From Rhizophagus sp. LPA8_4_AMF (lineage: Eukaryota > Glomeromycota > Glomeromycetes > Glomerales > Glomeraceae), in the NCBI GenBank assembly GCA_021464525.1, contig JADRCO010001215.1, positions 1 through 21,266 of the forward strand: DNA of 21,266 nucleotides, in the 5' to 3' direction. A program made the translations under genes and the position numbers. The notes below the pieces were generated by a model, which was given only the letters and a program-made list of their open reading frames with translations, was not told the origin of the DNA and searched no databases. Numbering within the stretch: position 1 is the first letter of the stretch; every line of letters starts with the position of its first letter. Of the stretch, positions 1 to 9,800 are shown piece by piece.

Positions 1-84
1 ATTATTCTATAAATGCAACACCCTCTATAAATGCACTCTTGTGTTCGGTCCCAAGGGGGGTGCATTTATAGAGAGTTGACTGTA
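1..84 (-). mobile_element. End of a pogo/Fot-like (Tc1-mariner) DNA transposon, truncated by the window edge
   Basis: Read on the minus strand from base 84, the sequence is TA followed by CAGTCAACTCTCTATAAATG. A CAGT start directly after a TA dinucleotide, followed by a CTCTATAA-like segment, resembles the terminal inverted repeats of pogo/Tigger/Fot elements, which insert at TA. The 12-mer TCTATAAATGCA occurs at 6-17 and 24-35, and as its reverse complement at 61-72. The longer arms 23-36 and 60-73 form a perfect 14-bp inverted repeat around a 23-nt loop. Repeated subterminal sites of this kind are usual transposase-binding sites. The transposase and the other end lie outside the window, so a short non-autonomous copy cannot be excluded. 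Confidence 0.5.
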
Positions 85-391
85 CATAGAAGATTTCCAC
101 GTGAATTGCATATGGTAAAGGAAACGTTTTTATTTTTCTTTTAAATTAATAAAAAATATACATATAAAATTACATTTTTTATTATTATATATAAAAATAA
201 GTGGTAAAAAATTATTGCGTATCTATAAAATTAACTATTTAACATCTTTGAAATCGTTTAAAAATGTACAGATGAAAATTAGATTGATAATTTACTTATT
301 AACATGGCAAAATATAATAAAAACAAAACCTATTATCAATTAAAACAAGAAAGTTTCTTTATTTTAACTGAATTAGTGCAAAATTCATCAT
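85..391. other. Intergenic, 3' flank of the SNT1-like gene
   Basis: AT-rich spacer between the transposon end and the stop codon of the SNT1-like gene. It contains one CACGTG E-box-like hexamer at about 100-105 and long A/T runs. I see no reading frame or RNA gene in it. The part nearest 391 is probably the 3' untranslated region of the minus-strand gene. Confidence 0.5.
358..363 (-). terminator. Candidate poly(A) signal AATAAA of the SNT1-like gene
   Basis: Plus-strand TTTATT reads AATAAA on the minus strand, about 28 nt past the stop codon at 392-394. The position fits a cleavage/polyadenylation signal. In DNA this AT-rich such hexamers also occur by chance. Confidence 0.3.
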
Positions 392-3300
392 CTAGGACGG
401 AGGTTCTATTTTAGGGCATAATATTGGTGATGAAAGCCGGCTGTCACTTTGTTCTGATGATGATGGTTGTTGTTGATCTCCAGAAAAAGGCCTTGGAGAA
501 TTAGTAAAGTTATGTGCATGCCCATGACCCACTACATTTTGCACTCCTTGTACTGTACCAGGCATTACTATGGAAGGCCTGGATTGTAAAATAGGATGAT
601 TATAATTTAATTCGCCCATGGCTGGTGTACTACTTATTGATGATGTTGGGCGTCCGATAATATTGGAGTTCATACCAGGAACTCTATGCAACGCTTGTTG
701 ATAATGAACTTGTGATTGATGTGGTCTGACCTGAGACTGAGGCGTCCGAGTAAATAAATGACCGGAACGGCTAGTCCCATTAAAAGGTCTATGGATTTGC
801 CCAACCATCATTTCATTTGTATTATAATCAGAAGACTGGTGAGTTGGGAAAGAGCTTTGTTGTGAAACGCTGTTATTATGTTGCGATGAACTTGTGGTAT
901 GGTGGCCTGTGTTGACCAATTGTTGGCCAACTAATGTAGTGTTATTACTTGGTAATCCCAATAAGTATTGTGAAGAATGTGAAGAATATATACGAGGTAC
1001 GGAATAATTATTATTAATAAATGTTTGTGTTGTATTAGATGTAATGTTGTGAGAAGGGACCTGAATAGAATTCGTTATTCTATGCTGAATTTGATGTTGA
1101 TGTGTAAATTGTTGTTGAACTTGCTGATGCTGTGCCTGTTGGTGCACTTGCTGGTTAGATTGTTGCTGATGCATGTATATATAATTCGATGGTCGAAAAT
1201 GAGATGTCTGTTGATTTTGCGGATTCGCCAATATATGTGCATAATGCTGCTGCTGTTGTCGCTGTTGCTGTTCAATTTGACGCTTCTGCACCATTTCTCG
1301 GGCTAGATTCGCTTGATTCATTTGACTCATATATTGCGCATACTGTTGCTGTGATAAAGTTTGTTGGTTATTTGACCTAGCGGAAAGATGCAGCTCTGAA
1401 TTTTGTGTCATAAAATGATGTCTGGGTACTGAGGAAATAACATCTTGTATGTTTGCATCACTTGAAATAGTGCCAGTTGTACTATGTTTACGATCATTAA
1501 CTTTTTCTGAACCAGCAACTTCATTTCTGTTGCTTCTCGTTTCTGATTGTTCTTCGCTAAACCAGGAGTTATCATTAACGTCCGTCATAATTGTGTTCGA
1601 AGGATTCAACAAATTTAAAATGCTGCTACTTTTTTGCACAGTTTCTGATGAAGGAGAAGTATTTGAAGACTTATTCAGCGAACTGGGCAACTCTGTTATT
1701 TGTGATTGCCTTTCGGTAGCGAAGAAACCACCATGAAGAGATAAGACCGTTTCGTCATTTTGTGAACTGATCAGTATATTATGTTGACTTTGAGTATTAT
1801 GTTTGAGAGGTTCATTGCCTCGTGAAGCTTGTACATTAGACTTCGCTTGTGATTGTTTTTCTTTTGAACTCTGTATATCGTCACTTGTATTAAAGGGTCT
1901 AGTTTCAACATCATCAGTGTTACTCCCTATATTTTGTTTTTCAAAATGTTTTTCATAATAATTTTTTACTTGAACCTCAGTTTTCGATTTTATTGCGTCG
2001 GATATTTTCCTGAAATCTTTGCCGAATTCATTTAACGATTGTTCAAATAGGCTAACTTCTCTTTTGTTCCAATAAGATGATATTTTCTTTTGTGATGTAA
2101 TACGATCATCACTTGTAATTGAGCTTTTATTTGGGGAAACCTCATGATCCTTTTCAACAAGGTCGACTTGTCTTGGTCGACCTTTACTTTTTGATATTGA
2201 AACTAATTCTTGTTGTGTAGAAGAATGTGTATTATTATCATTAGCATTTCCTTCAAGTGACATCAGGGTAAGAACACGAGCTGCTTCATCAACACTATCG
2301 TCATCATTAACAGAATTTTGCTTCCGAGATAGTTGTGCATCAAATATGACTGTTACACTATTATCATCATCATCATTGTCCATACTAGGTGGGCCATGTA
2401 ATAAGTTGCGCTTTTTCTTTACAGTTTCACCTTCTTCATGTTGATCATAATCCTTCAAGACTTTTTGCTTTCTTCTCGGCTTCGAGACTCTGGTCTTTTT
2501 AGTAGCAGGTAATAATGCAATTTCTTCAGAAGGCTCTTGTATACTAATATGACTTGATTCAGAATTATTAACGAATTGTTCCTGAAGTTTTGATTCGTTT
2601 GATAATATATTTTTATTACAATTATGATGTTTCATCAACACATCCGGTGTTTCTGAAGGAATTTCTTCATTAAAGTCTGAATGCTTATGTAGCTCTTGTT
2701 GCTCTATCAAAGGAGGATCCGTTTCATAGCGTAATCTTTCAATAGAAGTCTCATTAGCTTCTTCAAAAATTTCGTCAATTTTTGTCGATCCTTCGTCGGT
2801 ATTTTCTGAAACTGTACTATTATTTATTATGCCGGAATCACTAAAATTTATTGAGACAATGTTTTGAGAGTTATTAGGTGACGCGTGGTTATTTTTCCTT
2901 GCTTTACTATTTAGAGCGATCATACGCTGCCCGCGACCATTTTTTGGGATTAAATCCTTCAAATTTAAATCCTTTTTATTCCGATAATAATAAATGACAC
3001 AATCATTTGAAGATTTAATTTTAAGATGATCTGCAATTTTACCGAATTTTTTTGGAAAAGATTTGAAAAATTCATAGAAATCTTCTCGTTCTTGAATTGT
3101 CCAATCAATATTTATGTCAACGTTAAAATCGTAAAAACATTCAGGATCCGATACGCATCTATTATTGTTAATGAATTTTGCTTGTTGTCTTTCTTTCGGA
3201 TCTAAAATCATGGAAGGAACATTTGCCCACGTTTGGCATTTGCGTTGTTCATCCTGGAGTATTTTCATAACTTCTTCCATTTCGGCTTCAGATCTAACAA

Positions 3301-6300
3301 CATCACCACGACGTCTTCCTCTGTTTGTTCGAACTGGCCATCTAGCTGCAAAACCAGACGTAGAAGAATTTCCATCATTATCATCTTGTTTCATTTTTCC
3401 TTTCGTCTTTTGTAAAGATTCAAATTTTTGCTTCCATGCATAATGAACCGTTTTCCATTCTTGTTGCAGGGCCAGTTCTTTTTGTTTAATATTCCATTTT
3501 TGATCCTGAAAGTCTTCCATCAACATTTGACGAAGTCGATTGTAATCCAAAATATTCTGTTGAAAAAAAGGGTATTCTGACAAATTTTTGTATATCTCAT
3601 TAGTTTGTCCCCAAGATCCAAAACGAATAAATGAATCAAGTGGAATATCTTCTGTTTTTTCCCTGTTTTCCGAATAAATGATTTCCCACATGTTACTAGA
3701 TTTGACATTCTCTTCATGGTCATCGGTTACTTTATCACTTTCTGGAAAAATATATTCGGTAAATACAGTGTCACTATTTTGAACATTATTTACATTATTT
3801 ACATGATTTACATGGTTTACAGTTAATTCATTATTAATTGTTTGTTCATTAGTGAGGGCTGACTCCATTTGTTCTACTTCAATTAATATGGCTTCTTGAT
3901 GAAAATCAAAATTTACACGTTTATTCGATTTAGATTTTCGATTTGCACGTGCGAGACTTTTTTCTTCAATGCGCCTTCTTTTTTGATCAAGAAGGCTTTT
4001 ATAATGATCAATTTCATTCTCCACTTTCTCTATTTCTGCTCCTATAGCATTATAATCAATTTTATCATCTTCCAATTGAAATGAACCATCGATAATATAC
4101 TGGGATGAGGAAGTCGTTATATTTGTAACTTCTGAAACAGGTAAACTACAATTTTCGTGATTTGTTAGCTCACCAATTTTACTATTAAGATCATCTTGGT
4201 GGTTGTTCAAGTCGTCGTCCATTTCATGAGATGGTATATTTAGCGATTCTTCATCATAAATGTGATTATTATTTATATTAATTTTGTTAGAAACATAAAT
4301 AGACTCGTTGTCTTTTTTCGATATCTCGACACGATCTTCTACCGAATCATCAACTGCGTCCGATTCTTCCATAGATTCGAGATCATCACTACAAATAGAA
4401 AGTTTATTTTGAGATTGTGATGGTTGTTCATCGTTTTCACCTGAGCTTAAATCCATATCAGCAGTTTGATCGGTAGCCGTCTCAGAATCTATTGCATCAT
4501 CTTTTAATTTTTTATGATCTCGCTCTTTTTCTTCATTTATAGCAACTATACTTCTCCAGCCTGTCCAACCTCCTTTCTCGTTACTTCCATAACCCTCATT
4601 TTTTTCATCTGCACTATTATGGACATTCTCTGACTCTTTGAGAGATCTTTCTTCTAAGTTAGTTTCGTCATGGATTGATGTTCCACTAGTATGCAGATTT
4701 TTATAAACATCTAATGATTCGGCTAAATTAGGTAACATTGATTCTTCAACCTGTTCTTTATAATGAGTTATTTCATCCTCGTTCTCACTATTATTTTCAA
4801 CACGTTTTTGTATTGATATTTTTAGAGGACGTTTAGATGAAATAACACGTTCCAAATCTGAGCGTTTCGGTGATGAGCCTCCTGAATTCCCAGTGGAGGA
4901 TCTAGTTTGTGGGGATACTGATCGAGTAGATGTTTTGGTAGATCTGCTGCGATGGTGAGAAGGTGGTGGTGGTGAATTTGTTATTGATGATCTTGTAGAT
5001 GGCGATGATGACCTTCTATCTCGTTGTCTCCAATGATTATGTCTAGTAGCCATGAAATATCTACCATTTCTTTCAGATTCTCCCGATTCTCCTCTTGATA
5101 AAGATGTTTCATATCTTGAATCATGTGGATCATCTCTATAGCCAGGTCCTGATGATACACCAGTCCTACGATAATCCCAATCCCTTGGATACCTCTTTCT
5201 GTGATAATCTCGATCACGATAATCATAAGGATCGTGTTGGCTATCTCGTTCAAAATGTGATATATTACTAGTACGATACGTTCGATCTCTATCTCGTCTC
5301 TCTCTATCACGTTCACGTTCTCTTTCTCTTTCCCTATCGCGTTCTCTTTCTCGTGAATAAGGACTTCTTCCACTAACCCATTCCCTTTCATCTGGATATC
5401 TATAAAATTCTCGAAAGCCATATTGATTACCAGGACCAGGTGAAAAATATTCTCTATGGGTAACTGTAGGAATTGTTGGTGAACCACCTGGTTGACGAAA
5501 TCGAACTTCTCTCGTAGGAATAAAACGATCGTCATATTTCGTTCGTGTCTGTAAATAAATAATTATTAATATACAAGATTATTGGGTTTCCTTTGTAAAT
5601 TAAGTACACTACTTTCAAATTTAAAAAAAAAAGAAAATCAATTAAAACTTATCGTATTATTTAAATTACTTTGGTCACCCGGATTTTTATTGTAAAATTA
5701 TTTAATTTCTATTCAATCATAGCATGAAGCTTTGAATTACTATCAAACAAACCTAATAAACATTCGAAGTTTCATTTTATTAAAATATAAAATCCGGATA
5801 ACCAAAGAAATTTGTAAGACACAATATAAATGAATATTTAAAATTTGATAATTATAAACACAATTAATTAATTTATATATATAAATTCAAAAAAAAATTT
5901 TAATTTTAAAACACTAATTTTATAAATGTAAAAATAGAGAATAAAGTAAAATAAAAGATCTAGTTACCTCGCTTATTAATGAAAAGCCAATTTCCGGGGA
6001 TGGAACTATATCAGGTACACTATTTCGCAACGGTATATTTCTACGTTCACTAAACGATGAAGTAGCACCACCTTGAGGTATCCTATCCATATCATCATAA
6101 TCAATTGGAGATCTTTGTCTAGGTCTTGAATTCCTATTAAGAGCTTGTGTTTGAGGTCGATCGTCTCTACATTATTGTGAAAAGAACAAATTTTTATTAG
6201 GTCATCAGAAGTATATAATTTAATAGAATAAATTAGCGAATCGTTTATTACAACAATAAATTGTCGAATAACGAGCATACCTTTCCCTTGACGGCAATCT

Positions 6301-6439
6301 GAATCTTTGATCTCGATCCTCACGATCTCGTCTAAGAAAATAATAAACCTACATTAGTAAAAATGATTACTAGACAAAAAGAATGACCAAATTACCTTGA
6401 TATCCTGATGTCCTGTCCGGAAGAAGTGGTTGTTTCCAT
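392..6439 (-). CDS. SNT1: Snt1/NCoR-like co-repressor with two SANT domains (histone deacetylase complex scaffold)
   Basis: Exons on the minus strand are 6439-6396, 6331-6281, 6166-5968 and 5548-392, giving 1816 aa. All junctions are GT-AG and in frame. The start has an in-frame TGA three codons upstream. The N-terminus is Arg/Ser/Tyr-rich, with an Arg-Glu/Arg-Asp tract at about 160-190. A coiled coil at about 598-632 is followed by RRGDVVRSEAE near 844. A block at about 876-965 matches the NCoR/SMRT deacetylase-activating region plus SANT1 (MILDPKERQQ, KFINNN, DCVIYYYRNKK). SANT2 lies at about 1256-1305 (YWNKREVSLFEQ, VKNYYEKHF). The C-terminal third is Gln/Asn/Ser-rich and probably disordered. 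In yeast, Snt1 scaffolds the Set3C complex with the deacetylase Hos2; NCoR does the same for HDAC3. The nuclear co-repressor role is inferred from this architecture. Confidence 0.88.
3784..3820 (-). repeat. In-frame tandem microrepeat encoding Asn-His/Asn-Val units
   Basis: A degenerate 9-nt unit (about TTATTTACA or TGATTTACA) is repeated roughly four times in the SNT1-like coding region. It encodes an NHV/NNV run at about residues 674-687. Its length is a multiple of three, so copy-number change would keep the frame. It lies in a region with no recognised domain. Confidence 0.6.
5549..5967 (-). other. Large 419-nt intron of the SNT1-like gene
   Basis: The donor reads GCGAG then GTAACT, and the acceptor is TTTACAG, on the minus strand. 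The intron is phase 0 and joins exon 5968-6166 to the 5.1-kb last exon. At 419 nt it is much longer than the other introns here, which are mostly 59-114 nt with one of 191. A fold-back repeat occupies 5664-5812. If translated instead of removed, the intron would bring stops into the frame. Confidence 0.85.
5664..5812. mobile_element. MITE-like fold-back element inside an SNT1 intron
   Basis: The arm at 5664-5687 and the reverse complement of 5789-5812 agree at 21 of 24 positions. The shared core is CTTTGGTYAYCCGGATTTT. The arms are separated by about 100 bp of AT-rich DNA without an open frame. This is the size and structure of a small non-autonomous DNA transposon. I cannot define a clear target-site duplication, because the AAATT next to each arm is part of the inverted repeat itself. 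Confidence 0.45.
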
Positions 6440-6718
6440 GACGTGTCAATAAAGAAAAATTTTACAATTTTTAAGAAAATAAATAAAATAAAGTAAATAA
6501 TTTTTTTGATTACATTTACCTTATAGGGATAAGAAAGTTATACTAAAACGATATTCATGCATAATCATGTATGATGATGTATTAGAGTGGTCGTAAATCT
6601 ATCCAACTGATCTACGCAGTAGACGGCCAACTTTTAAGTTCGGAAGGTTTTTCGGATAACAATGACTAAAGTGTCACTTGGATGTGATGTTAATGTAACA
6701 TACCTCGGCGTTTCCCGA

Positions 6719-6737
6719 ATTATCTAGATTAGATAAT
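6719..6737. promoter_or_regulatory. Inverted pair of GATA-factor-like sites
   Basis: ATTATCT (6719-6725) and AGATAAT (6731-6737) are exact inverted copies separated by 5 bp, giving two outward WGATAA-type cores. Fungal GATA factors bind GATA cores and often use closely spaced pairs. The site lies in the divergent promoter, 75 bp before the CLU1 start. Function is inferred from the motif alone. Confidence 0.3.
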
Positions 6738-6776
6738 CGAAAAAAATCATCTTTTTTGTTAACTTCTTAAAAAAAT

Positions 6777-6804
6777 ATTCAATAGAAAAAATTCAATAGA
6801 AAAA
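6777..6804 (+). repeat. Tandem 14-bp repeat in the CLU1 5' leader
   Basis: ATTCAATAGAAAAA is present twice head to tail immediately before the CLU1 start codon at 6813. It probably lies in the 5' untranslated region or at the promoter edge. It may simply be a local slippage duplication. Confidence 0.7.
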
Positions 6805-6812
6805 AAATATCA

Positions 6813-9800
6813 ATGAATTCTAAGACAACACTTAAAGATTCGGGTAAAGAAACTACAGAAAAGGCTGTTGAAAACGTAGTCGAAAACGTGGTAGAGGATA
6901 GTGTGAATGAAACGGAAGAGCCTCACTTTACACTTACGATTAATGTTCCACAACTACCTGGAAAAACTCAAGTTCTTGTAAGTGTGCCTTTTTATAAGTG
7001 TGTTTTCATTCTCTATACTAATTCAGACATATATAGGCAAACGCAAGCGAACTTGTACAAGAAGTTAGACAATGGCTCACTGACTCACCGGAAACATGCA
7101 TATATACTTGTTTCTCACTTTGTTACAAAGGTAAACGCCTCGATGATTATAAGGAACTTCAAGAAGAAGGAATTACTCAAGATTGTGAATTAGATCTTAT
7201 AGAAGGTATAATTATTATGAATAATTTCTATCAAGCATTCGTTATATGATATTAATAGTTACCTTCTATTATGATCAGAACCCTATACGGAACGTGAAGC
7301 TCGTATTCACATCATGCATGTTAGAGAACTACTCGTTGGCCCATTTAAACAAAATACGTCGCCTGTTGGGATAGATCCTGGATTATCATTTTTTTCGGCT
7401 GTTTCTAATATTAATGGTGTGTAGCTGAAGTATTTCTTTTTTTGAGCTCATACAAGTTATGGCTTTCTTATCTTAAATCGTTTTGCAGAAAAGGCTACGA
7501 ATGAACAACACCAAAATAATGGAAAAGTCAAAGAAAACTCTGAAACCCAAAAAACATCCTTCGCGGATTACGATTTTTCAGCACCTTCATTAGCAAAGTT
7601 TGTCCCCAATAATTTTGGTAGATGTTCAATTAAGTGTTTAGACTCTCTATGTCTATCCGGTTGGAATCCTGTACCATTTGAACGTCGTCGTAGAGGTGCG
7701 AATTATGCCATCTTTGAAATTTATAAGAATGGATACTTTCTTATTAACATAATTTATATAAATATTCAGGTGATCTTTTGTATTTAACTACAACGACTAT
7801 AGAGGGTGAAATTTTGCATATCACTTCAGCAATTAATGGATTTTTTGCCAACAAATCGACTATGAAAAACTTTGATCCAAATCCTCGCTCGGACCTTAAA
7901 GTTTATCATGCTCATTCACTTGTTTCCCTTCTTCAAGCAATATCTCCATCTTTCCGTGCCAATTTTAAATCTTTGCAAGACTTTATTGCTTTGCATCATC
8001 CTTTTGAGACAATCCCAGTTAATACTTGTTTTCCTGCTTATCCTTGGGTCGTCAAACAATCTAAACATATTTATGATATGGGACGTGCAACCGAAATATA
8101 TTTAAGTCTAGGGGCTGATGCAGTTGATTCTCTGCGTGACTGGAACGATGAATTTCAATCTCAGCGAGAATATCCGCGAGTTGAACTAAAAGACCGTGTT
8201 CTACGCGAAAGACTTATTAATAAAATACAAGCTGATTTTACCGAAAGTGCTGTGAAAGGAGCAATCGCTGTTATAAATGGCAATGTAATTCCTTTTAATC
8301 CTCGTGACCCTGAAGAGGAACATATGTACGTTTATAATAATATATTTTTCAGTAAAGCATTTGATACGAGAGGCACATTTGCAAAACTTGGCGGAAACGA
8401 TGCAGCGCATGTAGCAACTGGTAAAGATTTAGAAGGTATACGGACTGTGAATGCAATAGATGTAGAGGGGCTATATACCCTTGGATGTGTTGTAGTAGAC
8501 TATAAGGGGATTAGGATAGTTGCACAAACTATTGTTCCAGGTTTGGAAATACCTCTTAAAAGCTTTTTATTTTGTAGTTATTATTTTTCTCAAATTCTTC
8601 ACTACATTCAAGGAATTTTTCGACGTCAAGACGATTCATCAATTGTATATGGGTACTTTGATAACGGACGTGACGAGCCTAGATTATGTTCTGATCCCGA
8701 ATTTCATAAAATAGTTGGAAAAGCTGCAAAACCTTTACATCTTGCCGAACACAGGTATAAAGGAATTTTTCTTTAATGTTATGTCTGAAATACGTTATTA
8801 GGTATCCTCAATGAAATAATATTGCTTAAAAATTTATACATACATATATATATTTCTTAAGAGACCAAATCAGGATTTAAAAAATATTTTGGCTTACTGT
8901 GACATGTTGGTTAATAAATTTATAAATTATTTCTTAATCTTGTAGTGTTTCCGATTCTAAAGAGAATACTGTCAAACTTTATACCTCTCTTGAAACTAAG
9001 GTAAAAATAATAACGAATTGGTAAGTTTGGATGTAAGGAAATATTTAACTATTTATTTATTATAGGGTTTGATGGGGGATGATGGTCGGCGATACTTGTT
9101 TGATTTGTACCGTCTCAATCCCATCGATATTGAATTTTTGGAAAATGAATGTGAAGATAAAGAAGGAAGTAACCTTCCTCGTTATCCTCATAAGTTGACT
9201 TTGTTTAGGCCGGAATTAACTGAATCCTATTGGGACCATAAATCGAGATTATGGCTTCAAGAAATAACAACAGCTAAGCAAAAAGTAACTAAATTATTGT
9301 TACAATAAATTTACGCGTATGTGATGATTGATTTCTATTTTTGATAGGCACCGGAAGATTCTACTCCAGAAGATAACTCCTCAGATAATGAAGAATTTAA
9401 TTTTGCACTAAATCCAGATGCATTTACTAATTATAAGTCGCCCGAAGGTGAAGAATATGAAAAAAATAAGAAGATAGACGAAGAGAACGTTCGTAATGCG
9501 TCTAAATATTTAAGGGATACGGTGATCCGAATGCTAGTAAGTGTAAAGAAACAAAGGAATAGTCTTTAAATTTATTATAATTGAATTTAACATCACTCGA
9601 TTTTGAAAATTGTAGATAATAGAATTTACCACATTGGCTGTAACTCCTGTTGACGGTTCTTCGCTCACGACGACAATGCATCGACGTGGTATAAACATGC
9701 GTTATTTGGGCATGATCGCAAATATTATGGACGAATCACAAGATAAAAAGTTGGATCATGTAAAAGTAAGTTAAATCTTTTTTGGTATTTATCTAGGTGA

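Larger units (their letters stand above)
6440..6812. promoter_or_regulatory. Divergent promoter between the SNT1-like gene and CLU1
   Basis: Only 373 bp separate the two start codons, so both genes must be driven from here or from within each other. Visible symmetric sites are an inverted pair of GATA motifs at 6719-6737 and ATGTTA-ATG-TAACAT at 6687-6701. A tandem 14-bp repeat (ATTCAATAGAAAAA, twice, 6777-6804) ends just before the CLU1 start. I see no clear TATA box that stands out from the AT-rich background. Confidence 0.55.

Noticed and set aside
1025..1736. Several plus-strand open frames opposite the SNT1 C-terminus
   Set aside because: They are complements of the Gln/Asn/Ser-rich coding region, which yields Leu/Val-rich antisense frames; there is no start context, domain or splice support.
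4981..5535. A 184-codon open frame on the minus strand overlapping the SNT1 N-terminus
   Set aside because: It is a shifted frame over the Arg-Glu/Arg-Asp-encoding low-complexity DNA. The frame that continues the SNT1 protein is open over the same stretch and ends at proper splice sites.
5660..5813. AAATT flanks of the intronic repeat as a target-site duplication
   Set aside because: They are inverted copies and belong to the arms, so they do not count as a direct duplication.
6518..6520. Possible 5' UTR splice donor of SNT1 (minus strand AAG|GTAAATG)
   Set aside because: There is no AG acceptor between it and the start codon, so no intron can be completed.
8755..8776. CLU1 frame running past 8754 to a stop at 8774-8776
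   Set aside because: This would truncate the protein in the middle of the Clu region. The GTATAA donor at 8755 and an in-frame exon at 8946 restore the conserved sequence.
9285..9308. Readthrough of CLU1 exon 8 to a stop at 9306
   Set aside because: A GTAACT donor after AAA and the exon at 9348 continue the family sequence in frame; the extra residues match nothing.
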